In this document: piece by piece, positions 49,600-57,758 of the stretch
Numbering within the stretch: position 1 is the first letter of the stretch
Layout: every line of letters begins with the position of its first letter
Assembly: GCF_041468085.1 (NCBI RefSeq)
Contig: NZ_CP121015.1
Location: 248,001-312,000, forward strand
Length of the DNA: 64,000 nucleotides
Reading direction: 5' to 3'
DNA from: Tistrella mobilis
GTDB taxonomy: Bacteria > Pseudomonadota > Alphaproteobacteria > Tistrellales > Tistrellaceae
Translations under genes and position numbers: made by a program
Notes under the pieces: generated by a model
The model's database searches: none
Told to the model about the DNA's origin: nothing
What the model saw: the letters and a program-made list of their open reading frames with translations, nothing else

Positions 49600-51843
49600 G
49601 TGTCCAGATGGTCCCCCAGCCTCGTTATCCTTTGCGCGTTCTTCGCCGGGCTGGTCCTGGCAGGGGCGTCGGCCTTCCTTGCCGTAAACCAGCCCTGGGT
49701 CGGTCTGCGGCTGATCGATGACAGCCACGCAACCCAGGCGCGGGAGCCGGGCGTGCGCATCGATGCCGTCGCCCGCGACGGCCCCGCCGCAGCCGCCGGC
49801 GTGACGGCGGGCATGCGTCTGGTCGCGATCGAGGCGGGTGGTCGGCGCGAGGAGGTTCTGCCCGGCGATCTGATCGAAGAAAGCGACATGCTGCCGGGTT
49901 TCCCGGCGATCATCGCCTTCCAGGATCGCCAGACCCGGCTTGCCGCCATCCTGGCCGCCGACTGGGTGGAACTGCATCTGGTGGGTCCTGAGGGAGAGCC
50001 GCTCCGGCTGTGGATTTCGCCCGCCGATGCCCGACCGATCCTGGATCTGCCCCTGCTGTTCTGGGTGCAGATCATGACCGGCGTCGGCGCCATGCTGATC
50101 GGCGGCTGGGTTCTGGGGCTGCGCCGCGACGGCTCGGGGCCGCTCATGTTCTTCCTGAGCGCGCCCACGCTCGGGGTCTCGGCCTTTGCCTCGGCGGTCT
50201 ACGGCACCCGGGAACTGGCGATCGACGGCACGCTGTTCCGCGTACTTTCCGCCATCAACCATTTCGGGGCGATCGGCTTCGGCGCGGCGATGATCGCGCT
50301 GTTCCTGGTCTATCCCAAGCGTCTGGTCACGAACGGCGTGCCGGTGGCGGTTGGCCTTGCCGTGACGGTGCTCTGGGTGCTCGACACCCTGCGCCTGACC
50401 CCGGGGCCCGGCTATGGCGGCTATTACGCCACCCTGATCGAGATGATCCTGATCGTCACCCTGATCGGGGTGCAGTGGCGGAAGAACCGCCACGATCCGA
50501 CCGCGCGGGCGGCGCTGCGCTGGCTGGGCCTGTCGATCGTGCTGGGGGCCGGCGCCTTCACCATGGCGATGATGGTGCCGTTGACGCTGGGCACAGAGCC
50601 GCTGCTGTCCCAGGGCATGGCCTTCGGCTTCTTCCTGCTGATCTATATCGGCCTCGCCCTGGGCGTGCGCCGCTATCGGCTGTTCGAGCTGGATGAATGG
50701 GCCTTCAAGGTCATGTTCTACACCCTCGGCGCCATGCTGCTGCTGGCCATGGACGGGGTGCTGATCTGGCTGATCGGGCTTGACCAGGCGCCGTCGCTGG
50801 GGCTGTCGCTGATCGTGGTCGGCTTCGGCTATCTGCCGCTGCGCGAGATATTGTGGCGGCGCATGGTGCTGCGCCGTCCGATCGCCGATCACGAGCTGTT
50901 CCGGCAGGTGATCGAGGTCGCCTTCACCGCGCGCCCGGCCGAGCGCGCCGAACGCTGGCGTCAGCTGATCCGCACCGTTTTCGATCCGCTGTCGCTGGAA
51001 CCGGCCCGGGGCGAGGTACCGGCCGCCCGCGCCGACGAGGACGGCGTGCTGCTGCTGCTGCCGCCCGCCGCCGACGCACCGGCGCTGGAGGTGCGCTATC
51101 CCTGGCGCGGCCGCGGCCTGTTCGGGCCCGCGCATCTTCAGCTGGCGCGCGAGATGACCCAGCTGATGCGCCATGCCGACGAAGGCCGCGCCGCCTATGA
51201 ACGCGGCGCCACCGAGGAACGCCGCCGGATCGCCCGCGACCTGCATGACGATGTCGGCGCCCGGCTGCTCACCGGGCTGCACAAGACCGATCTGGGCGAG
51301 ACCCGCAGCCTGATCCGCAGCGCGCTTGCCGATATCCGCACCATCGCCGCCGGCCTCGCCCGCGGTTCCATGCCGCTTGGCCGGGTGATCGCGGATCTGC
51401 GTCACGAAACCTCGGGCCGGCTGGAGGCGGCGGGCCTGGCGCTCGACTGGCCGCTGGACGATGGCGCCCATGACGAGCTGCCGCTCGACTACGCGGTCTA
51501 CCGCAACCTGTTCGGGGCATTGCGCGAGATCATCAGCAATGTCATTCGTCATGCAGCGGCCACCACCGTCCGGATCGACCTCCGCGTCGAGGATGGCTGC
51601 CTGTATCTCTCGGTCGCCGATGACGGGATCGGTCTGATCGCAGCCGCGGCCGCGGATGCCGATCGTGACGCAGGGGCGGATGGGCAGCGGTCCTCCGGCG
51701 GTCTCGGCCTGGGCAATCTGGCGCGGCGGGTGGGGGATCTGGGCGGCCGGATCGCCTTCCCCGAACAGCCGAGGGGCACGCGGGTGGATCTTGAACTGCC
51801 GCTGGACGCTGTGGCGAGGCCCGGTCCGGCGCCGGCGGGCTGA
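49600..51843 (+). CDS. Membrane sensor histidine kinase, HisKA_3 (NarL-type) with PDZ-like sensor
   Basis: 747 residues from GTG 49600. One hydrophobic segment, then a periplasmic region with a PDZ-like stretch (GVRIDAVARDGPAAAAGVTAGMRLVAIEAGG, about 48-85), then about 7-8 membrane helices (about 150-415). The kinase core has the phosphoacceptor His549 in ERRRIARDLHDDVGARLL, an N-box REIISNVIRHA and G-boxes DDGIG and GGLGLGNL. It should phosphorylate the NarL-type regulator encoded 12 bases downstream. The signal is unknown; a PDZ-like front suggests sensing of envelope proteins or peptides. Confidence 0.9.
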   Translation: MSRWSPSLVILCAFFAGLVLAGASAFLAVNQPWVGLRLIDDSHATQAREPGVRIDAVARDGPAAAAGVTAGMRLVAIEAGGRREEVLPGDLIEESDMLPGFPAIIAFQDRQTRLAAILAADWVELHLVGPEGEPLRLWISPADARPILDLPLLFWVQIMTGVGAMLIGGWVLGLRRDGSGPLMFFLSAPTLGVSAFASAVYGTRELAIDGTLFRVLSAINHFGAIGFGAAMIALFLVYPKRLVTNGVPVAVGLAVTVLWVLDTLRLTPGPGYGGYYATLIEMILIVTLIGVQWRKNRHDPTARAALRWLGLSIVLGAGAFTMAMMVPLTLGTEPLLSQGMAFGFFLLIYIGLALGVRRYRLFELDEWAFKVMFYTLGAMLLLAMDGVLIWLIGLDQAPSLGLSLIVVGFGYLPLREILWRRMVLRRPIADHELFRQVIEVAFTARPAERAERWRQLIRTVFDPLSLEPARGEVPAARADEDGVLLLLPPAADAPALEVRYPWRGRGLFGPAHLQLAREMTQLMRHADEGRAAYERGATEERRRIARDLHDDVGARLLTGLHKTDLGETRSLIRSALADIRTIAAGLARGSMPLGRVIADLRHETSGRLEAAGLALDWPLDDGAHDELPLDYAVYRNLFGALREIISNVIRHAAATTVRIDLRVEDGCLYLSVADDGIGLIAAAAADADRDAGADGQRSSGGLGLGNLARRVGDLGGRIAFPEQPRGTRVDLELPLDAVARPGPAPAG

Positions 51844-51855
51844 AGGGGTTGGCCG

Positions 51856-52599
51856 ATGGGCGAATCAGAGGTTGAGGGACAGCGAATGACCGTTACCGGT
51901 ACCGAGACACGCACCGGTCTTGTGATCGAAGACCTCGCCCCCACCCGTGCCTGGCTGGTCGAGATGCTGACCTTCACCTTTCCCGGCATCCGGGTGGTCA
52001 CGGCGGACAGCCTGGCATCGGCACGCACGGCCATGGCCTCGTGCTTCGGGCCGCTGGATGCGGCACGCAGCCAGCCGCATCTGGCGCTGGTCGATCTGGG
52101 CCTGCCCGACGGATCGGGCATCGAGCTGATCCGCGAACTGGCCTGCGCCCGGCCGGATGTCATGCCCATCGTCACCACCATCTACGATGATGACGGCCAT
52201 CTGTTCGATGCCATCACCGCCGGTGCCCAGGGCTATCTGCTGAAGGATCAGGATGCCGGGCTGCTGGCGCAGTATCTGCGCCGGATCGAGCGCGGCGACC
52301 CGCCGCTGTCGCCCTCGATCGCGCGGCGGATCCTGGCCCGGCTGCGCAGCCCCGCCGCGCCCATACCACCCGCCCCCGGCGCCACGCTTTCCCCCGCCGA
52401 TCCCGATGTCACCCTGACCCCGCGGGAGATCGAGGTGCTGTCGCTGTTGGGCCGCGGCCTGCGCAATGCCGAGGTCGCCCGGCTGCTGTCGTTGAGCGAG
52501 CACACCATCGCCGGCTATGTGAAGGCGATCTACGCCAAGCTCAGCATCTGTTCGCGGGCGGAAGCCGCGCTGGAGGCGGCGAAGCGGGGGCTGGTCTGA
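51856..52599 (+). CDS. NarL/FixJ-family response regulator
   Basis: 247 residues from ATG 51856; ATG 51886, after GAGGGACAGCG, is equally plausible (237 residues). Receiver domain: acidic pocket VIEDLAPT, phosphoacceptor Asp in LALVDLGLPDGSG (Asp80 from the first start), and a lysine in GYLLKDQDAG. A proline-rich linker leads to a LuxR-type HTH: LTPREIEVLSLLGRGLRNAEVARLLSLSEHTIAGYVKAIYAKL. Output is transcription; targets unknown. Forms a pair with the upstream kinase. Confidence 0.92.
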   Translation: MGESEVEGQRMTVTGTETRTGLVIEDLAPTRAWLVEMLTFTFPGIRVVTADSLASARTAMASCFGPLDAARSQPHLALVDLGLPDGSGIELIRELACARPDVMPIVTTIYDDDGHLFDAITAGAQGYLLKDQDAGLLAQYLRRIERGDPPLSPSIARRILARLRSPAAPIPPAPGATLSPADPDVTLTPREIEVLSLLGRGLRNAEVARLLSLSEHTIAGYVKAIYAKLSICSRAEAALEAAKRGLV

Positions 52600-52620
52600 C
52601 CGCCCGGCCCCCGAACGCAG

Positions 52621-53583
52621 TCAGCCCCCGGCCCGCATCCGCGCCCGCCGGTAGAGCGGCGCCACGATCAGCGGCGACAGATAGAGCGGCAGCTGGCCTG
52701 CCGCCATGATCAGCTCCAGCGGCCGGTCGCCCTGGCCGGAAATCGCCGCCAGCAGCAGGATCATGTTGCGGTTGCCCGAGACCAGCGCCGCCGACAGCCG
52801 CGCCTGCACCGGGACCGGCCCAAGGATCGCAAAGCCGAAGAGCGCGAAGCCGATGGCCTGTAGTGCCAGGTTGAGCGCCAGCGTGGACAGAATGGCGAGC
52901 GTCATGAAGCCGGGGGCCGCGACCAGCGCCGGCCCCACCCCGTGCATCACCGCCAGCCCCACTGCCGCCACCATCAGGGTGATGGCGGTGTCGATGGCGG
53001 GGGCCGCCCCCCTGATGCGCGGCCGGCCGATCAGCGCGGTGATCAGGAAGGCGCCGCCGAAACTCGCCCCGATCATCACCGCCAGACGCAGCGCCGTCAC
53101 CATCGGGTCGATGGCGGCCCCGCCGCCCAGCAGCAGGGCCACCGCCGGCAGGATCACCGGCGCCAGAATATTGGTCGGCAGGCCGACCAGGGTGAGCAGG
53201 GCGACATCGGTGCCGAGCAGCACGCCATAGGCCGCCGCCGACATCATGCCCGGGGTGGCCGCGATCAGGGTCATGGCGCGCAGGAACACGTCGTCGGCCG
53301 GCAGCACCAGCCGCCCCAGGCACCAGACCAGCACCGGGCAGGCAAGCAGGATCCAGAAGATCACCACGATGCCGAGCCCCGGCCGGCGCAACACGGCGAT
53401 GAAGGCGGCAGGCTCTACCCGCAGCAGCGCCAGGAACATGGTCAGGCACGACAGCGGCAGCAGCGCCGGATTGGCCGCAGCGGCCAGATCCGGCGCCAGA
53501 ATGCCGAGCCCGGCCCCCGCCGCCATCAGCCAGGCGCCGTGGCGGCGGATAAGAGGGCCGATACCGGGGACGGGAAAGATCAT
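52621..53583 (-). CDS. BASS-like membrane carrier (bile acid:sodium symporter-like)
   Basis: 320 residues, about 9-10 membrane helices. ATPGMMSAAAYGVLLGTDVALLT and ALVSGNRNMILLLAAI resemble the two crossing motifs of the BASS/ArsB-type fold. It starts 15 bases after the TRAP large-permease stop in the same direction, so it is probably co-transcribed and may move a related organic anion. Assignment to the family is by pattern only. Confidence 0.68.
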   Translation of the reverse strand: MIFPVPGIGPLIRRHGAWLMAAGAGLGILAPDLAAAANPALLPLSCLTMFLALLRVEPAAFIAVLRRPGLGIVVIFWILLACPVLVWCLGRLVLPADDVFLRAMTLIAATPGMMSAAAYGVLLGTDVALLTLVGLPTNILAPVILPAVALLLGGGAAIDPMVTALRLAVMIGASFGGAFLITALIGRPRIRGAAPAIDTAITLMVAAVGLAVMHGVGPALVAAPGFMTLAILSTLALNLALQAIGFALFGFAILGPVPVQARLSAALVSGNRNMILLLAAISGQGDRPLELIMAAGQLPLYLSPLIVAPLYRRARMRAGG

Positions 53584-53598
53584 CTGCCGCCGCAGCCT

Positions 53599-54891
53599 TC
53601 AGGACAGCGATCCGGGCAACGCCGTCACCACTTCAGGCACCAGCACCATCAGCACCACGAAGGCGACCATGATCAGGCAGAAGGGCAGGGCGGCGCGGGC
53701 GAGTTTCAGGATGGGCGTGCCGGTCAGGCCCTGGATCACGAACAGGTTGAAGCCGACCGGCGGGGTGATCTGGGCCATTTCCACGGTCACGATCAGGAAG
53801 ACGCCGAACCAGATCGGGTCGAAACCGGCGGCCGTGACCAGCGGCAGGGTGACCGGCAGGGTCATCACGATCGCCGACAGCCCGTCCAGAATGCAGCCCA
53901 GCATCAGGTAGAAGACCAGCAGCACCGCGATCAGCATATAGGGATGCAGGCCCAGCGCCTCGATCTGGCCGGCGATTTCGACCGGCAGGCCCAGCCGGGC
54001 CATGGCCTTCGACAGGAACAGCGCGCCCGAGATGATCAGCCCGATCATCGAACAGGTGCGGACCGTGCCGAGCAGGGCGTCGAACAGCTTGCGCCAGGTG
54101 AGCGTGCGCTGGCCCAGCGCCACCAGCAGGGCGCCCAGAACGCCCATCGCCGCCGCCTCGGTGACGCTGGCGAAGCCCAGATACATCGAGCCGATGACGA
54201 ACAGGATCAGGAACAGCACCGGGACCAGCGACAGCAGGGCGGCAAATTTCTGCCCCCAGCCGAGCCGCGGCTCCACCTCGGGCAGCATCGACGGGTCGAG
54301 CGAAGTTCGTACGCCCAGATAACCCATATAGAGCAGGGCCAGGATCAGCCCCGGCACGATGCCGGCCATGAAGAGTTCGAGGATCGAGACATTGGCGAGC
54401 ACGCCATAGACGATCATCGGGATCGAGGGCGGGATCAGGAAGCCGAGCGTGCCGGCACCTGCAAGCGATCCCATGGCGAGGTTGCGGTCATAGCCGCGGG
54501 CCAGGAGTTCCTTGAGCGTGATCCGCCCGACGGTTGCCGTGGTGGCGGCGGACGAGCCCGAGACGGCCGCGAACAGGGTGCAGCCCAGCACGTTGACATG
54601 CAGCAGCCGGCCGGGCAGGCGCCGCGTCCAGGGGGAAAGCCCCGAGAACAGGTTCTCGGACAGGCGGGTGTGGAACAGCAGTTCACCCATCAGGATGAAC
54701 AGCGGCAGGGTCACCAGTTCCGCCGAGGTCGCGGTCGACCAGAGATCGCCGGCCAGGAAGCGGTCGACCCGCATGTTGCGGAAGACTTCCAGGCTGACCA
54801 GGCCGATGGAGGTGAGGGTGATGCCGACCCAGACGCCGGCGGAGAGCAGCCCCACCAGCATGCCGAAGACCAGAAGTAGGGGCAGGCTCAT
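53599..54891 (-). CDS. dctM: TRAP transporter large permease (DctM)
   Basis: 430 residues from ATG 54891, overlapping the DctQ stop by 4 bases; the longer frame is shadow over DctQ. DctM features: LPLFILMGELL, GCTLFAAVSGSSAATTATVGRITLKELLARGYD, LGFLIPPSIPMIVYGVLA and the C-terminal MAQITPPVGFNLFVIQGL. Twelve or so helices. It carries the substrate with Na+ or H+ using the periplasmic DctP. Its neighbour, an enoyl-CoA hydratase, hints at an acid degraded through a CoA thioester. Confidence 0.93.
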   Translation of the reverse strand: MSLPLLLVFGMLVGLLSAGVWVGITLTSIGLVSLEVFRNMRVDRFLAGDLWSTATSAELVTLPLFILMGELLFHTRLSENLFSGLSPWTRRLPGRLLHVNVLGCTLFAAVSGSSAATTATVGRITLKELLARGYDRNLAMGSLAGAGTLGFLIPPSIPMIVYGVLANVSILELFMAGIVPGLILALLYMGYLGVRTSLDPSMLPEVEPRLGWGQKFAALLSLVPVLFLILFVIGSMYLGFASVTEAAAMGVLGALLVALGQRTLTWRKLFDALLGTVRTCSMIGLIISGALFLSKAMARLGLPVEIAGQIEALGLHPYMLIAVLLVFYLMLGCILDGLSAIVMTLPVTLPLVTAAGFDPIWFGVFLIVTVEMAQITPPVGFNLFVIQGLTGTPILKLARAALPFCLIMVAFVVLMVLVPEVVTALPGSLS

Positions 54892-55418
54892 TCGATCCCT
54901 CCGGCATGTTTGCCGGCATCTTCCACCGGATCGTTGACCAGCGCCCGGAGCACACGGGCGAGGAAGGCGAGGGCGAGCAGCACGAAGCCCGCGGCAAGCA
55001 GGCCCTGCGGAATGATCAGCGGCGTCGCCAGCGGATAGAAGGACCGCGAGCCGATCTCGGCCGTGCGGATCGCCTGCGATACCATGGCGACGGCGATGAA
55101 GCCGGTGACGCCCAGGCCGAAGACGCTGGCCCCCAGATCCATCAGCCGGCGTGCGGCCGGCGGCAGGGCCAGGGTCACGGCCGCGACCCGGATATGGCCG
55201 CCGGTGCGCAGCGTCCAGCCGGTGCCGCAGAACAGCACGAAGGCCAGAAGATAGGTGCTGAACTCGATCGCCCAGGGCTGCGACCAGGCGAAGGCCGAGG
55301 TGGTGATCACCTCGACGATCAGCAGCAGGGCGAGCAGGGCGGCAGCCAGGGCTGCCACGACCGCACCGATGACGTTCAGGCGGTCGATGAAGCGGGTGAG
55401 CAGGCGCAGGGCCGTCAT
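54888..55418 (-). CDS. dctQ: TRAP transporter small permease (DctQ)
   Basis: 176 residues from ATG 55418, four membrane helices. EVITTSAFAWSQPWAIEFSTYLLAFVLFCGTGWTLRTGGHIRV is the typical second/third-helix region with the conserved E-STYL and GGHIRV. It binds DctM. The 160 bases between it and the DctP gene contain a GC-rich hairpin (CCGGCCTGAAGGCCGG) and no gene. Confidence 0.9.
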   Translation of the reverse strand: MTALRLLTRFIDRLNVIGAVVAALAAALLALLLIVEVITTSAFAWSQPWAIEFSTYLLAFVLFCGTGWTLRTGGHIRVAAVTLALPPAARRLMDLGASVFGLGVTGFIAVAMVSQAIRTAEIGSRSFYPLATPLIIPQGLLAAGFVLLALAFLARVLRALVNDPVEDAGKHAGGIE

Positions 55419-55578
55419 GACGCCCCAATCCAATTTGGGTGGTGACCTGAAGGGGTGGGGGCGGGAGGTGTGGAGGTCCGTCCGCCGGCGCCCGGCCTGA
55501 AGGCCGGGGCCGCCGAGGGGGAGGCAGAGGCGATCCTGGCCCAAGGGGGAGACAGGACCCGGGCGCCGGCGGTCCGGA

Positions 55579-56586
55579 TCAGTGGCCGACGGCCTTATGA
55601 TAGGCGTCGAGCAGGGGGGCGGCGGCCGGGTTCGCCTTCACGAACTCGCCTTCCATCGAGGCGGTCGCCTCGCGCATCGCGGTCTTGAGCGCATCCGAGG
55701 CGGGCTCGACCGTCATGCCGTTGGCGCGCAGCTCATCCATGCGCTTGGCGTGTTCGGCCTTGCTGATTTCCCAGAACTGCGGCTCCAGCTTATGGGCGGT
55801 GGCTTCGATCATCTTCTGCTGCCTGGGATCGAGCCGGTTCCACTCGTCCAGGTTCACCACCATCAGGTTCGAGGCCCACATATGGTTGGTGTTGTAGGCG
55901 TGCTTCAGGAACTCCCAGTACTTCTGCGCCACGGCCGTGGTGCCCGAGGTCATGACCGCGTCGAGCTTGCCCGAGGCCAGCGCTGGCACGATGTCCGGGT
56001 TGTTCATCTGCAGGGCCACCATGCCCAGGCGGGTGACCATATCGGCCGTGACCCGGTCATAGGTGCGCATGCGCACGCCCTTCAGGTCGTCCAGGGTCGC
56101 GACCGGCGTCTTGGTGAAGAAGTTCTGGCTGGGCCAGGGCACCACGTACAGCACCTTCTGGCCGCGCTTTTCAAGCTCAGCTTCCCAGACCGGGCGCACG
56201 ACCTTCATCAGTGCGGCCAGATCGCCGTAATCCGAGATCAGAAAGGGGATGCTCTCCACGCCGAGCAGCGGGATTTCGCCGACATTCTGGAAGGCGGCGT
56301 ATTCCGCCATCGGCACCGCGCCGTCTTCCACCGCGCGCAGCGACTCGTTCGCCTTGATGCCCAGCGCGCCGCCGGTGTGGATGGTCATCTGGACCGCGCC
56401 GCCGGTGACCGCCTTCACCTCCTCGGCGAATTTCTGCGCATTGGTGGAATGGAATTCGGTCGGGCCCCAGGGCAGCGACACGTCCCACTTGACATCGGCC
56501 GCCTGTACGGCCTGGGGCTGGAAAAGGGTGAAGGCCGCAGCCGCGGCGATCGCCGCGAAACCGCGGCGCAGCGTCGGATGATGCAT
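55579..56586 (-). CDS. dctP: TRAP transporter substrate-binding protein (DctP)
   Basis: 335 residues from ATG 56586, with AGGGAG upstream; the frame to 56778 is leader. A Sec-type signal (RRGFAAIAAAAAFTLFQPQAVQA) precedes a DctP domain: KFAEEVKAVTGGAVQMTIHTGGALGI, KVLYVVPWPSQNFFTKTPVATLDDLKGVRMRT, and the ligand arginine in that block. DctP proteins bind C4-dicarboxylates, keto acids or aromatic acids. The gene is divergent from the enoyl-CoA hydratase gene across paired operator-like repeats. Confidence 0.92.
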   Translation of the reverse strand: MHHPTLRRGFAAIAAAAAFTLFQPQAVQAADVKWDVSLPWGPTEFHSTNAQKFAEEVKAVTGGAVQMTIHTGGALGIKANESLRAVEDGAVPMAEYAAFQNVGEIPLLGVESIPFLISDYGDLAALMKVVRPVWEAELEKRGQKVLYVVPWPSQNFFTKTPVATLDDLKGVRMRTYDRVTADMVTRLGMVALQMNNPDIVPALASGKLDAVMTSGTTAVAQKYWEFLKHAYNTNHMWASNLMVVNLDEWNRLDPRQQKMIEATAHKLEPQFWEISKAEHAKRMDELRANGMTVEPASDALKTAMREATASMEGEFVKANPAAAPLLDAYHKAVGH

Positions 56587-56760
56587 GATGGTCGGGCTCC
56601 CTGAAGCCTGGGTCTCTGCCGTCCGTGCCCGTGAGGGCGTCCCCGATAGGGCGCGCCCCGCCGGCCGGACCGACAGGTCCGGCGCGGCGGCTCCCGACAC
56701 GCCGTCGCAGGTTGTTATGGCCTTGAGCAAAGCACGGCCGGGCCGGGCTGACAAGAAATA

Positions 56761-56793
56761 TGTACGGACAAATTTCAAAATGTCTGGACAAAT
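56761..56793. promoter_or_regulatory. Paired operator-like repeats between the TRAP and hydratase genes
   Basis: TGTACGGACAAAT (56761) and TGTCTGGACAAAT (56781) lie exactly 20 bases apart, about two helical turns. Each holds a small TGT-N4-ACA dyad like the sites of FCD-type GntR proteins. They are 57-89 bases before the hydratase start, in AT-rich DNA. No regulator gene for them is adjacent. Confidence 0.5.
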
Positions 56794-56849
56794 ATCAGGG
56801 CGATCGCGCTAAGCTGCGGCCACCGCAGCTACGACACGGGAGAGGCCGA

Positions 56850-57632
56850 ATGGAGCAGGAGATCTATCTGGAGCGGCAGGGGCCGATCGCGCGCATCGTG
56901 CTGAACCGGCCCGCGAAACGCAACGCCATGACCGCGGCCATGTGGCAGGCGATCCCGGCGCTCTGTGCAGATATCGCGGCCGATCCCGAGGCCCTGGTCG
57001 TGGTGCTGACCGGTGCCGGCGGCAAGGCGTTCAGTGCCGGTGCCGACATCGCCGAATTCCCGCTGGTCTATGAAACGCCCGAGAGCACCCGCGCCTATAA
57101 CGAGGCGGTGGAGGCGGCACAGGAGGCGATCGTGGCGCTGGACCGCCCCACCATTGCCGAACTCCGCGGGGCCTGTGTGGGCGGCGGCTGCGGCCTGGCG
57201 CTGGCCTGCGATTTTCGCTTCGCCGCGGAAGACGCCCGTTTCGCCATTCCGCCGGCGACGCTGGGGCTGGCCTACAGCTTCGATGCCACGCGCCGCCTGG
57301 TGGGCAAGGTCGGCCCGTCGCGCGCCAAGGACATGCTGTTCTCGGGCCGCCTGGTGCCGGCCGATGAAGCGCTGCGCATCGGTCTGGTGGATCGCGTAGT
57401 TTCGGCCGACGTGCTCGACGAGACGGTCGCCGCCTATGCCGAACGCCTGGCCTCGGTCTCGCAATACACCATCCGCACCATGATGCGCATGGTCGATGCC
57501 ATCACGCTGGGCGCCGACGCCCCCACCCCCGACCTCACCGCCGCCTGGGCCGCCTCGTTCACCGGCGAGGATTTCGCCGAAGGCTACCGGGCCTTCATGG
57601 AAAAGCGGTCCCCCGTCTTCCGCTGGCGGTGA
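56850..57632 (+). CDS. Enoyl-CoA hydratase/isomerase family protein
   Basis: 260 residues with GGGAGAGG upstream. Crotonase motifs: NRPAKRNAMTAAMW, the oxyanion-hole GAGGKAFSAGADIAEF (about 60) and GACVGGGCGLALACDFRFAAEDARFAIPPATLGL (about 108-140). In the usual second-glutamate position for hydration the sequence has a non-acidic residue (FAIPPATLGL), so isomerase, lyase or decarboxylase chemistry is possible. Divergent from the TRAP transporter, whose substrate it may help degrade. Confidence 0.85.
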   Translation: MEQEIYLERQGPIARIVLNRPAKRNAMTAAMWQAIPALCADIAADPEALVVVLTGAGGKAFSAGADIAEFPLVYETPESTRAYNEAVEAAQEAIVALDRPTIAELRGACVGGGCGLALACDFRFAAEDARFAIPPATLGLAYSFDATRRLVGKVGPSRAKDMLFSGRLVPADEALRIGLVDRVVSADVLDETVAAYAERLASVSQYTIRTMMRMVDAITLGADAPTPDLTAAWAASFTGEDFAEGYRAFMEKRSPVFRWR

Positions 57633-57758
57633 GAAAAATCACCCACAGGTGACAAAATTCCTGGAAATCAGCAACCTGGACTCGATAGACCTGCCAAGAA
57701 GGCATAACATCGTCTCACATCTGCGCCGATCAGGCGCATGTCACCGTGGAGACATGCC

